A stretch of 64,000 bases of DNA from Leptolyngbyaceae cyanobacterium SM1_4_3 (GTDB taxonomy: Bacteria > Cyanobacteriota > Cyanobacteriia > Elainellales > Elainellaceae): positions 1 through 64,000 of the forward strand of contig JAAUTN010000002.1 of NCBI GenBank assembly GCA_012031415.1, given 5' to 3'. This document shows positions 9,275-17,322 of the stretch, one piece after another. A model generated the notes under the pieces. It made no database searches and was not told the origin of the DNA. It saw nothing but the letters and a program-made list of their open reading frames with translations. Each line of letters opens with the position of its first letter. Position 1 is the stretch's first letter. The translations under genes were made by a program, and so were the position numbers.

Positions 9275-9631
9275 TCAGGCTGTATAGCTGTAGCTTGTGA
9301 TCGCATCCAGCGTCATTTGCAGTTCGTCAGCGGCAATCCGCAGGTCATCCCGATTGCGGAACTTGTCTAGCCGATGCAGCACATTACCACCCGCAAATAC
9401 GATGACGGTTGGTAGATTTGTCAGTCGATAGGCATTCGCTAGCTTTAAGTTCTCATCTGCATTAATGCTGACTAATTTAATCTCAGCACCACATTCGGCT
9501 TGACATTTAATCAGCATCGGATTGATCAAGCGACACAGACCGCACCAGGGGGCCCAAAAATTGACTAAAACAGGAGTCGAGGCAGTTAAAACTTCTTCCT
9601 TAAATGTTTTTTCACTAACCGCTAGCACCAT
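9275..9631 (-). CDS. Thioredoxin-like protein with WCGLC active site
   Basis: The frame extends upstream to 9673, but the ATG at 9631 (MVLAVSEKTFKEEV) matches the cyanobacterial family start and gives a 118-residue, single-domain thioredoxin. The redox motif is FWAPWCGLC (Cys30 and Cys33), with Leu in place of the usual Pro of WCGPC, which should change redox potential and partner choice. The cis-proline follows LTNLPTVIVF. It is predicted to be soluble and cytosolic and to reduce disulfides in unknown targets. The variant motif argues against it being the main thioredoxin. The NnrU-like gene lies just upstream on the same strand with only a 43-bp gap, so co-transcription is possible. Confidence 0.88.
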   Translation of the reverse strand: MVLAVSEKTFKEEVLTASTPVLVNFWAPWCGLCRLINPMLIKCQAECGAEIKLVSINADENLKLANAYRLTNLPTVIVFAGGNVLHRLDKFRNRDDLRIAADELQMTLDAITSYSYTA

Positions 9632-9674
9632 GATCCCTCTAAATTTCTTGTTTAAAGTCTGCTTTGGGATCATG

Positions 9675-10388
9675 CTACCAGCCTATGCTCCCTGTGGCAC
9701 GGATCAAAATTGGATGTGCCCACCAAAGTAACAGCACAAAAGCCGTTACACCCACGTATGCAGGACGCAAAAACTCTTTAATATCAAGGGTTTGCCGTCC
9801 TTGAAAAATCGCCAGAAACGGGATGATCGAAGTTCGAGATTTTAAGGTTTCAAAAGACTCGCCATAGCGGGCTTGCAGACGGCGATCGCCATGCCACACG
9901 CCAAACAAATGATGCAGGATCAGCCCAACCGAAGTAACCACCATAAATGTCGTTCCCAGCCAGAGCGCATGGGCAACACACCAGATTATCTGCCCGACCA
10001 TCTGAGGGTGACGAGTAATCCGAATGATCCCCGTTTCAAACAGATGCACCTGAGGCTTTTGAACTGCCGCAATTTCTAACAGATTAAACGTGGCTGGATA
10101 GAGGAAAACAAAGGAAACTGCCGAGAGCGCCCACACCGCAGTTTCTACACCAGGAATGCCCTGCAACTGCCAAAGCTGCAACCCGTCGTAGCGGTGATTA
10201 ATGAAGTAGATGATCAAAATCGTCGCCAGGGGCAAACTCACCAGCGCAAAAAGAATCCGGTAGAGCCTCGCGCCAACCAGCTTCTCAGCACGGGGACGCA
10301 ACGCCGCCAGACCGCTGTGGGCGATCGCAAACCCAAACAATAGACCCAACATCACAAAATGACTGGGCGTTAGCCATTCATCAGACAT
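9675..10388 (-). CDS. NnrU-family membrane protein, Z-ISO (15-cis-zeta-carotene isomerase)-like
   Basis: This 237-residue protein has about six hydrophobic segments and the NnrU hallmark GIIRITRHPQMVGQIIW, with a second conserved block LILHHLFGVWHGDRRLQARYGE. Plant and some bacterial Z-ISO enzymes belong to this family and carry closely similar blocks. They are heme-dependent isomerases of 9,15,9'-tricis-zeta-carotene. By resemblance this may isomerise a carotenoid in the membrane; the older NnrU annotation relates to nitric oxide metabolism in proteobacteria. The assignment as Z-ISO is inference from recalled motifs. No other carotenoid gene is adjacent, although a CrtH/CrtI-like oxidoreductase lies at 38-39.6 kb. 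The start at 10388 is the only good one. Confidence 0.78.
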   Translation of the reverse strand: MSDEWLTPSHFVMLGLLFGFAIAHSGLAALRPRAEKLVGARLYRILFALVSLPLATILIIYFINHRYDGLQLWQLQGIPGVETAVWALSAVSFVFLYPATFNLLEIAAVQKPQVHLFETGIIRITRHPQMVGQIIWCVAHALWLGTTFMVVTSVGLILHHLFGVWHGDRRLQARYGESFETLKSRTSIIPFLAIFQGRQTLDIKEFLRPAYVGVTAFVLLLWWAHPILIRATGSIGW

Positions 10389-10431
10389 AGCAACTAACAG
10401 ACCCCTAGCAGCAATTAAGACTGCTATTACT

Positions 10432-12336
10432 CTAAAACAATAAATCGATGTCTAGCTGCATCAGATCAACGGTGTAGAGGTTGCCCCTCTCTCCGTCCCA
10501 GGTAGCGATGAGCAAATTGCTTTGATTAAATGGGGCGATCGCCGTAATGTGATCTGGGCCATCAATCCGACTAATTTGCTGACCTTCACGGTCTAGAAGC
10601 ACGATTTGCCCTTCGTTATCTGCCAGAATATAGCCCCAACGGGTAGCTAGCAAAAGCTCAGGCACAATTTCAATTCCGAGCCGCGCAATTCTGAAGGGTT
10701 TCAGGTCAATCAGCAGTATGGACTGAGGATTTTGTGAATCAGTTGCTAGCAGTTGATAAGGAACAGCCGTCGGAATCACTTGCCCAATTGGGACAGGCAA
10801 AACTAGAGAACCGAGGCGATCGCCCCGTCGAGTAAATCCTTCAATCAAAGTTGCCGAATAGTTCTGTTCTGACTTCGTAGACGGCAACGCCGAGCGAGAT
10901 AGCAAACCAGAAGCAACCGCAACATGACGAGAATCCAGCGCAATTAATTTAATACTAGACGGATGCCCTTCAAGAGCTAACTTGATTGGCTGCGTAGACA
11001 GCTTAAATCTAGAATTCACTTCTGAAAAGTGCCAAAACTCTAAAAGATTGAACTCAGCACTAGCAGAAATGGTCAGAGTCGCCAACCAATTTCCCTTCGC
11101 AGTGACGACAAAATCCTGGTCTGGTCGTGTCACTAACTGCGGAGCAGGATGAGCCGCCTGATTAAACAAAGGCAAGAAATAAACGGCTTCAAACGTGACT
11201 GCAAAACAGCCCTGAGAACACAGCCATAAATTTTGCACGGGTGAAGGCAAAACCGTGTGCCAGGTCTGGCGCAAATTACCCGCTCCGGTCAGCGTGTCGG
11301 CAGGAAGCAGTTGATGAGCAACCTGAGTGCCCGTTGTCCAACAAAGGTTAGCCAGTGGGATGGAGTGTGATCGCTGCAACGGCGTATTCACCTGGGGAGC
11401 CAGTGTCAGATGGGCGATCGCGTGTGGCAGCGGCTCACACTGCTGATAGCGAAACTCGCAAACGGGAGCAGGTCTTTTAGGTTGCAGCAATGGCACGTTT
11501 GCCTGAGATTCCAGCAAAGAGCCAAACCCTTGCTCTACCGCAACAATTTGCAAGGCAGACAGCATCTCAGCCGCAGAACGAAATCGTCGAGCCGAAAGCT
11601 TTTGTAGCGAAGTAATCAAAATCGGCTGCCACGCCGGAGGAATCGAGTCAGGCAACTTTAACGGATGATTCAAATGTGCTGACATTAGCTCCGCTGGCGT
11701 ACCCGAAAATGGGCGATGTCCAGTGATCAGTTCAAACAGCAAAATGCCTACTGAATAAAGATCCGAAGCAGGCGAATATTGCCCATAGAAGCGCTCTGGA
11801 GCCATGTAAGCAGGTGAACCCGTGTTCCCCGTTCCTCGCTCAACCAATTCTTGATTCAGCCGAGCAATGCCAAAGTCAGAAATTCGTGCCGTCCAGCCTG
11901 ATGGCTGCAAATTCAGCAAAATATTCTCTGGCTTAATGTCACAGTGAACAATGTTACGACTATGGGCATGGTCTAACCCTGCCAAAATGTCAGCCACTAG
12001 CTTCAGACTTTGAGGCAAATTTAAGAAACTATCCCCAGACATCAGGTTGCGAAGAGTGCCACCCTCACAGTAGTCCATTACCAGGTAGCGCCCGGTACGA
12101 GTATGTTCCAACGCTTGGCAGGTGACAATATTCTCGTGCTGCAAGCTCAGCAAAAACCGCAGTTCACGCAAAAACTTGTGCGTTGGAAATCGCTGATGCT
12201 CAAGATTCTTCAGCGCCAACAGACGACCCGTTTGCCGATGCACCGCGCAAAAAACGCGACCAAATTGCCCTTGCCCCACCAATCCGAGGAGCCGATACTT
12301 CGATTGCTTTAACTCACTTCCAAGTTGGCTGGGCAC
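10432..12336 (-). CDS. spkG: Serine/threonine protein kinase, SpkG-like, with C-terminal beta-rich domain
   Basis: Residues 14 to about 270 are a Hanks-type kinase: glycine loop GQGQFG (21-26), ATP-anchoring Lys43, catalytic loop HCDIKPEN (Asp133; HCD rather than HRD) and DFG at 154-156. The activation loop GTGNTGSPAYMAPERFYG is intact, so the kinase should be active. The remaining 360 residues are beta-rich, propeller-like sequence, perhaps a sensor. No transmembrane helix is evident. It lies last in a minus-strand series whose upstream members resemble Slr0144-Slr0147; in Synechocystis the operon slr0144-slr0152 ends with the kinase Slr0152 (SpkG). The name rests on this synteny. A 124-bp gap to the preceding gene leaves room for its own promoter. 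Confidence 0.85.
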   Translation of the reverse strand: MPSQLGSELKQSKYRLLGLVGQGQFGRVFCAVHRQTGRLLALKNLEHQRFPTHKFLRELRFLLSLQHENIVTCQALEHTRTGRYLVMDYCEGGTLRNLMSGDSFLNLPQSLKLVADILAGLDHAHSRNIVHCDIKPENILLNLQPSGWTARISDFGIARLNQELVERGTGNTGSPAYMAPERFYGQYSPASDLYSVGILLFELITGHRPFSGTPAELMSAHLNHPLKLPDSIPPAWQPILITSLQKLSARRFRSAAEMLSALQIVAVEQGFGSLLESQANVPLLQPKRPAPVCEFRYQQCEPLPHAIAHLTLAPQVNTPLQRSHSIPLANLCWTTGTQVAHQLLPADTLTGAGNLRQTWHTVLPSPVQNLWLCSQGCFAVTFEAVYFLPLFNQAAHPAPQLVTRPDQDFVVTAKGNWLATLTISASAEFNLLEFWHFSEVNSRFKLSTQPIKLALEGHPSSIKLIALDSRHVAVASGLLSRSALPSTKSEQNYSATLIEGFTRRGDRLGSLVLPVPIGQVIPTAVPYQLLATDSQNPQSILLIDLKPFRIARLGIEIVPELLLATRWGYILADNEGQIVLLDREGQQISRIDGPDHITAIAPFNQSNLLIATWDGERGNLYTVDLMQLDIDLLF

Positions 12337-12460
12337 GACGACGACAAACTTCTATCGCTTAATCTATAGAACCTAACAGAATTATTAGAAACTTAGTCTA
12401 AATAGCCGCTGAGTCTAAGTTGACCCACAACCCAGTGGACTTGATGGATGCAGATTTGGC

Positions 12461-13114
12461 TCAACTGGAAATTTGCCGCATTATAGCTTCGTGATCCAGA
12501 TTTGTAACCAGAGTTTCCGCAGGCTCTAGGCGCTTGGTCAAGCCAATCACAAATCGATTACAGTCAGATCCAAGAGATTCACAGGTTGTTTGGACGCAAT
12601 GCAATTCTCGTCCTGTCAGTTGACTGAAGAAGGCACTTAAAATTCCGGTTTCCAGGAAGCAACTGGGTTGTTTACCTTGAGGAGCCAGTTTAGCAAACGG
12701 AGAATTCCAAATTTTAATGACTAAAAAACCGCGATGCTGGTAGGTTTGGTCAAGCTCAATTTTGCCCCAGCCGTGAGTGATCCAGCATTGCTGCAAGGCT
12801 TGGAGAAAGTCAACCATTGGCATATTAGCAGGTGAGATGCTGTAGTAGTCTGTCAGTTGCTCACAAAAACGAACGTAGAAATTTTTGCCCCACCAGCGAC
12901 CGCAGTTAAATAACACCAAGCGCGATGCTTGCCCTGTTTCCTTATCTAGTCCAGCGTAGATGCCTTGAATTAGGGTCTCAGGGACAGCAAGCAGGCGATC
13001 GCCCTGACGGTTTTCCAGCAAGCCCAACTCCAGATCACCCCGCACATAGGCATCAGTTGCGAAGTAATTGCTAGGAATACGGTTATTTGTAAGTAAGTCA
13101 GCAACGGAAATCAT
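12461..13114 (-). CDS. V4R-domain protein, Slr0147-like
   Basis: The frame opens at 13195, but the ATG at 13114 (MISVADLLTNNRIPSN) avoids overlap with the upstream gene and is preferred. The protein has about 217 residues. Its C-terminal half is a V4R (4-vinyl reductase) domain: FLETGILSAFFSQLTGRELHCVQTTCESLG followed by CNRFVIG, with the cysteines typical of the fold (block shown in parts; key residues are the three cysteines). V4R domains bind small hydrophobic or tetrapyrrole ligands. Slr0144 and Slr0147 of the Synechocystis PAP operon are V4R proteins linked to photosystem II assembly, and a ligand of bilin type has been proposed. The role here is inferred from synteny and family. Confidence 0.82.
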   Translation of the reverse strand: MISVADLLTNNRIPSNYFATDAYVRGDLELGLLENRQGDRLLAVPETLIQGIYAGLDKETGQASRLVLFNCGRWWGKNFYVRFCEQLTDYYSISPANMPMVDFLQALQQCWITHGWGKIELDQTYQHRGFLVIKIWNSPFAKLAPQGKQPSCFLETGILSAFFSQLTGRELHCVQTTCESLGSDCNRFVIGLTKRLEPAETLVTNLDHEAIMRQISS

Positions 13115-13154
13115 GTTTTCTGGGGGTGGAGAGTGAAATGACAAATAACAGAAT

Positions 13155-13637
13155 CTAATGCCTGGTGTCGGCGATTGCGGGTTGCTGTAGAGCATTTTGG
13201 GCTAGCAGCAGCATGGAACCCAGTAGGGCTAGATGTCTGGGGTTGAGGGCTTGCTTGAGGCGCTGATTGAGGAGTCGATATAGTACTGCATCAATGGAAC
13301 GGGTGTCGTAGACCTGAATAGTTTGGCTCAGCCAGCCTAATAACCTCTCTTGGACAAAGGCTTCATCGTTGAGCAGCATTCCCATCGCACAATAGCGCAA
13401 CATTAGCAGCGCATTTTTAATGCTGCGTTCGAGCATTTCAATGTTTGCTTGAGGCAGTTCTAGCTGAAGCTGGTCTGCAACCGACTGCATAATCTTGAGT
13501 TCGCGATCGCGCAGGCTGCGATAGGCTTCCAGCCGCTGAGGGAGGGAATCTACGTATTCACCCAGGAGGCTCAGTTCCTCTGGCTTGAGGTAGCGATTTT
13601 CTGCTTCGTCGAAGATGGTTTCGAGTTGTGGGTGCAT
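13155..13637 (-). CDS. Slr0146-like protein, possible phycobilisome-like globin fold
   Basis: This 160-residue protein is all-helical and soluble, without signal or membrane segment. Its pattern (YLKPEELSLLGEYVDSLPQR, LRDRELKIMQSVADQL, LRYCAMGMLLNDEAFV) resembles the helical layout of phycobiliprotein-like globins, but no certain bilin-attachment cysteine can be assigned. It sits third in the Slr0144-like series, between the 108-residue Slr0145-like protein and the second V4R protein. By synteny it corresponds to Slr0146, a PAP-operon product of unknown biochemical role. Fold assignment is tentative; the gene call is firm because length, start and spacing are good. Confidence 0.72.
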   Translation of the reverse strand: MHPQLETIFDEAENRYLKPEELSLLGEYVDSLPQRLEAYRSLRDRELKIMQSVADQLQLELPQANIEMLERSIKNALLMLRYCAMGMLLNDEAFVQERLLGWLSQTIQVYDTRSIDAVLYRLLNQRLKQALNPRHLALLGSMLLLAQNALQQPAIADTRH

Positions 13638-13712
13638 GGGGGGAGGGAGAAGAGTCAGGGATGACAGATGAGAGGGGATTGGAGGTGAATGGCTAGGGTT
13701 GGGAATGAGGAT

Positions 13713-14039
13713 TTAGAAGAGGTCAGAGAAGTCTTCCAGGGTGAAGTCTTCGGTGGAGGGTGTGGTAGAGGCGGTTAGGGAGGGCGTAGTGGCGATCGCG
13801 CTGCCATCCCAGGCGATCGCGCCGAAAAATTGAGTGACAGTTAGAGTCAAGCTGAGTGAGGCATCACTGCCCTGGAGAGCAGTAAGCTTGAGTTCCTGTA
13901 CTTCTGGAGAATGTCCTTCCCAGTTGAAGGCGGTAAAAAACTGATGGACAGTTTGCTGTAACCAGGAATCTTGGGTTGGTGTGGAGCCATTCATCCCATT
14001 CATCTTCCCGTTGGTATGGGCCAGGGTTGGGCTGCTCAT
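13713..14039 (-). CDS. Slr0145-like small protein of the PAP-type operon
   Basis: This 108-residue protein has no recognisable catalytic motif. It starts with a Ser/Thr/Asn/Gly-rich stretch, then a conserved-looking core (SWLQQTVHQFFTAFNWEGH, LTVTQFFGAIAWDG), and ends with an acidic aromatic tail (FTLEDFSDLF). The two FF-x-A-x-x-W blocks look like an internal repeat. The start at 14039 overlaps the stop of the upstream V4R gene by four bases, so translation is probably coupled. Position between two V4R genes corresponds to slr0145 in Synechocystis. Function unknown; a small adaptor in photosystem assembly is an inference from context only. Confidence 0.75.
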   Translation of the reverse strand: MSSPTLAHTNGKMNGMNGSTPTQDSWLQQTVHQFFTAFNWEGHSPEVQELKLTALQGSDASLSLTLTVTQFFGAIAWDGSAIATTPSLTASTTPSTEDFTLEDFSDLF

Positions 14040-14725
14040 CTCAACAGTTCTCCACCCCGCAAGCGTTTTTCAATGTCTCTAGCGGTTGCGCCTTCATTGA
14101 GCCAGAAGGAGGCTGCATCAATCCGATCTTGGCTGCCCAAAAGGAATTTACAGTAGGTTTCGCCCATTGAGTAACACTGGATTTCGATGCAGCCAAGCTG
14201 TTTTTTGACCAACTCGGTGAAGAAGCCTGCAAACAGTCCAGCGTAGATGTGGCAAACAGGCTTGCCTACATCGCCCAACGTCCGAGCAACGGCGGAGTCG
14301 AAGATATTGATGAACATAAAGCCCTGTTTGCGATCGCCCATGTCTACTTCCCACCGCCCCCAACCTTGAGAGGTGAAGGGCCACCACCAGGTTTCTAGGA
14401 GAAACAGCAGATTGGTTTGGCGAACGCTGCGGTCGTATTCTTTCTCAAACCACTTTTCAAAGGAAAAAGCGTCTTTTTGTCCCCATTCACAGCCGATGGT
14501 GTACATCGTGGCGGCAGAAGCGTCGCCTACTTCTTCTTCTAGACCTTCGACCAAGCCAATGATGAAGTCTTCGGTGGTGAAGATGTTTTGGCTACCGTTC
14601 CAGTCTGTAATCGTGCCTTTGTCAGGATCAAACTGAAAGAAATCACGAAATCCATAGTGATTGTGCTTCTTGGGGTTCCTCGATTTAGCTGGAACTTGAG
14701 AATTGGAGGGGGTTGCAGTCACCAT
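14036..14725 (-). CDS. V4R-domain protein, Slr0144-like
   Basis: The frame opens at 14788, but the ATG at 14725 (MVTATPSNSQVPAKS) gives a sensible N-terminus. The 229-residue protein ends in a V4R domain: GKPVCHIYAGLFAGFFTELV, LGCIEIQCYSMGETYCKFLLG, with the cysteines near strand ends that mark the domain. The N-terminal half (GFRDFFQFDPDKGTITDWNG, YTIGCEWGQKDAF) is shared with Slr0144-type proteins. It is the first gene of the minus-strand series. Synechocystis slr0144 opens the PAP operon, which supports photosystem II assembly. A soluble, ligand-binding accessory role is inferred. The promoter should lie in the 14726-14940 gap. Confidence 0.83.
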   Translation of the reverse strand: MVTATPSNSQVPAKSRNPKKHNHYGFRDFFQFDPDKGTITDWNGSQNIFTTEDFIIGLVEGLEEEVGDASAATMYTIGCEWGQKDAFSFEKWFEKEYDRSVRQTNLLFLLETWWWPFTSQGWGRWEVDMGDRKQGFMFINIFDSAVARTLGDVGKPVCHIYAGLFAGFFTELVKKQLGCIEIQCYSMGETYCKFLLGSQDRIDAASFWLNEGATARDIEKRLRGGELLR

Positions 14726-14940
14726 AAGAGTTCTTTTGACTGGGTTGAATATCAGTAAAAGCTTGAGTAACCCAGGCAACAGACGCAATTTCTACAGGAA
14801 AATCCGTTGACATTGACAGGGCAATTTTACGGATTCGTTTACCTGGAGTTACTCTTGTCTTCAATATTCCCCTGATTCAGTCGATCTAACGGACATTTAT
14901 CCGTAGATTTTTGTGAACCTCAGTTGCTACGGTTAATTTT

Positions 14941-15585
14941 TTACGAGGCATTCACGAGTTGCAGGCTGTTAACGTGGGCAACGAAGTTAGAAAGGATTTG
15001 CAGCCCGGTGGTTGAGGATTTTTCGGGGTGAAACTGAGTTGCCATTAAATTTTGGCGGGCGATCGCCGCTGTAACCGTTTGACTACCATGTGTAATCGTT
15101 GCTGCGGTGATTTCAGGATCAGTTGGGTCAGCGTAATAAGAGTGAACAAAATATGCCCAGGGGTCAGCCAGAAGCTGTTGCCACAACGGTAGAGTAGGCT
15201 GGGTGAATTGAAGCTGATTCCAGCCCATGTGAGGAATAGTGATACCGGGTTCTGGACGAAAGCGGCGCACGGTTCCCGCAATGATTCCCAGTCCTGGTTC
15301 GTCACCTTCTTCGCTGTTTTCTAGAAGAATCTGTAAGCCCAAACAGATTCCCAGGAAGGGTTTGCCGCTGGCGACGATGTGTTTGATGGGTTGAATCAAG
15401 TCGCGCGATCGCAAATGCCGAATTGCTGGGTCAAATGCGCCTACTCCAGGCAAAACTACCGCATCGGCTCGTTCTAGCTCCTGAGCAGAGTCGGTAATTT
15501 TTGGAGTAGCGCCTGCTTTCTCTAAGCCTTTGCAAGCAGAGTGCAGATTTCCCATGTCGTAATCGACAACGGCAACAACAGTCAT
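14941..15585 (-). CDS. hisH: Imidazole glycerol phosphate synthase, glutamine amidotransferase subunit HisH
   Basis: HisH releases ammonia from glutamine and passes it to HisF in the fifth step of histidine synthesis. The 214-residue length is normal. Landmarks are the N-terminal VVDYDMGNLHSACKGLEKAG, the oxyanion-strand PGVGAF, the nucleophile Cys81 in GICLGLQ and the His-Glu pair in TQFHPEKSS. All catalytic residues are present. It is monocistronic here; hisF is not in the window, while hisG lies about 48 kb away, in line with the scattered his genes of cyanobacteria. A short DUF4058 remnant lies immediately upstream. Confidence 0.97.
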   Translation of the reverse strand: MTVVAVVDYDMGNLHSACKGLEKAGATPKITDSAQELERADAVVLPGVGAFDPAIRHLRSRDLIQPIKHIVASGKPFLGICLGLQILLENSEEGDEPGLGIIAGTVRRFRPEPGITIPHMGWNQLQFTQPTLPLWQQLLADPWAYFVHSYYADPTDPEITAATITHGSQTVTAAIARQNLMATQFHPEKSSTTGLQILSNFVAHVNSLQLVNAS

Positions 15586-15618
15586 TTCCTGCTCCTGGAA
15601 GTGATGGCTTTCTCTATC

Positions 15619-15678
15619 CTACTCGTTAAGTCCAAGATCTTCTAAATAGGGATTCATTCCCGGAAATGGAGAAGGCAT
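15619..15678 (-). pseudogene. DUF4058 family remnant (N-terminus only)
   Basis: The minus strand reads MPSPFPGMNPYLEDLGLNE and stops. MPSPFPGMNPYLE is the characteristic opening of DUF4058 proteins, which are normally about 250 residues and abundant in cyanobacteria. Everything after residue 13 is absent, so this is a decayed fragment squeezed between hisH and the gene at 15771. Confidence 0.75.
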
Positions 15679-15770
15679 AACGATACCTCGAATTGACTAA
15701 TGGTAGAAGTACGGCTCAGATAGATATATTCTTATGGTAAGGCTTGCGCTTTTAGTCTTTGTTAAATTCT

Positions 15771-16316
15771 GTGACTCAAATCTTACTCACTTCTTTTACA
15801 ACCTGGAAAGCACATCAGCGATCGAATGCATCGGATGATTTGCTGATAGAAATCCAGAAGAATTCTTCATCAGATCTGGTTTTTTTGAGGCAGCTTCCGG
15901 TTGATTTTCGATTGGCACCAGAGCAGGCGATCGCCCACATTAACAAACTTCAACCAGATGCAATCATTCTGTGCGGTATGGCGGAGTCTCGTCAGAAGTT
16001 GACTGTGGAATCGAGGGCGATCGCAGGAGAAACGATCTTTCATACAAAAGTTGATCTGGAGAAACTCGTTAAAGGACTGGAGTTTACTGAAATCAGCCAG
16101 GACGCAGGACAATTTGTTTGCGAAGCATTGTATTTTGCGACACTAAAACATTTACAGGAGGCTAGTTCAGACTGCCTCTGTATGTTTGTGCATGTCCCTA
16201 TTTTGACTCCAGCAAATTCTCAATTAGTCACTCAAGATTTTCAGGCAATGATTGAGTCTGTTCGTGGTGAAGTTTGTCAGGCAAAGGCAAAGGCTGACAT
16301 ACTAAAAACACCATAG
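15771..16316 (+). CDS. Peptidase C15 (pyroglutamyl peptidase I)-like protein
   Basis: The frame is open from a TTG at 15759; the GTG at 15771 gives the family start TQILLTSFTTWK. The 181-residue protein resembles the pyrrolidone-carboxyl peptidase fold: LLTSFTTWKAHQRSN, LQPDAIILCGMAESR and the nucleophile block GQFVCEALYFATLKHL. The catalytic Cys is present, and a His in MFVHVPILT could complete the site. Classical members remove N-terminal pyroglutamate; the cyanobacterial group is divergent, so peptidase activity is probable but not certain. Its last 40 bp overlap the end of the convergent LigB-like gene. Confidence 0.8.
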   Translation: MTQILLTSFTTWKAHQRSNASDDLLIEIQKNSSSDLVFLRQLPVDFRLAPEQAIAHINKLQPDAIILCGMAESRQKLTVESRAIAGETIFHTKVDLEKLVKGLEFTEISQDAGQFVCEALYFATLKHLQEASSDCLCMFVHVPILTPANSQLVTQDFQAMIESVRGEVCQAKAKADILKTP

Positions 16317-17056
16317 GTGAAACTAGAGTGAAGCTGGGTCGCTTTTGCTTCTGTGCCACCTGCTCCCATTGCAACAAACAGCGGCAAAAAATGCTCTTCG
16401 CTGGGATGATTTTGGGCAGCATGAGGAGCGTGGCGATAGTCTAACAGGTCGTCAACACGCTGGTGAGTCACGGACTCCGTTAGCCATTGGTCAAACTGAG
16501 TCACCCAGTCCGGTGGAGATGCCTCGAATGGGTAAGTGCCAAACATCCGTAGGTTGTGTGTTGCGCCACCGCTGCCCACGATCAACACGCCAGACTGACG
16601 CAACGGTGCCAGAGCTTGCCCAATACGGAGATGATGGGCTGTACCCAAGTGCGGCTGAAGCGAAAGCTGCGTTACCGGGATGTCTGCATCAGGATACATC
16701 AACATTAGCGGTGTCCAGGCACCATGATCTAAGCCATGCTGGGAGTTGATTTCACTGTCGAATCCGGCTTGGTCTAGCAATTTATTTACCTGTGCAGCCA
16801 GTTCAGGCGCACCGGGAGCCGGATACTTGAGCCGATTCAGCTTGGGGGAAAAGCCATAAAAATCGTAAATGGTTTCGGGCTGGGTTGCTGCGCTGACGGT
16901 AGGGCGGCGAGACAGCCAGTGTGCGGAGATGCAGAGAATGGCTTTGGGTTGCCCCAGGTTAGAGCCAAGCTGTTTCAAGAAATCCGTTACAGGTGCAGAT
17001 TGCAGCGGCAATTCTGGAGAACCGTGTGAGATGAAGACGCTAGGGAAGGTTGACAT
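16277..17056 (-). CDS. LigB-family class III extradiol dioxygenase (DODA type)
   Basis: This 259-residue protein is a single LigB domain of the 4,5-DOPA-dioxygenase group. The metal-binding His residues are in VFISHGSPELPL and CISAHWLSRRP, with further conserved histidines in SQHGLDHGAWTPLMLMYP and GSGGATHNLRMFG. It should open catechol-type rings using non-heme Fe(II) or Zn. The natural substrate in cyanobacteria is unknown. The start at 17056 follows a good family N-terminus (MSTFPSVFISHGSP). The gene is convergent with, and overlaps by 40 bp, the C15-like gene. An STRR repeat lies upstream of its start. Confidence 0.9.
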   Translation of the reverse strand: MSTFPSVFISHGSPELPLQSAPVTDFLKQLGSNLGQPKAILCISAHWLSRRPTVSAATQPETIYDFYGFSPKLNRLKYPAPGAPELAAQVNKLLDQAGFDSEINSQHGLDHGAWTPLMLMYPDADIPVTQLSLQPHLGTAHHLRIGQALAPLRQSGVLIVGSGGATHNLRMFGTYPFEASPPDWVTQFDQWLTESVTHQRVDDLLDYRHAPHAAQNHPSEEHFLPLFVAMGAGGTEAKATQLHSSFTYGVFSMSAFAFA

Positions 17057-17064
17057 AGGGTGGT

Positions 17065-17087
17065 AGGGATGAGGGATGAGGGATGAA
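17065..17087. repeat. STRR heptanucleotide repeat (GGGATGA)3
   Basis: Three tandem copies of GGGATGA lie a few bases upstream of the LigB-like start codon. This is the same heptamer (other strand) as at 1605. Confidence 0.85.
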
Positions 17088-17322
17088 GTCGAACCTTGCT
17101 GGTCGAGGCTTTGTTACGGGTTGCCTAGTCTAAATACTCTTCGTATTGCCATTTGTATTGCCATAAACTCATGCCTCCAAATGGCTACTGCGGAGATAAG
17201 GTTTGTTTGATTTCTTATTGTACTAACTCTTACAATTTATTTCTACCACAGGTGGGGTGTAGGGTGTTCCTTCTCTCTGTCAAGGTGATTAGGATGTGAG
17301 AGAGTAACGCAAAGAAGCAATC

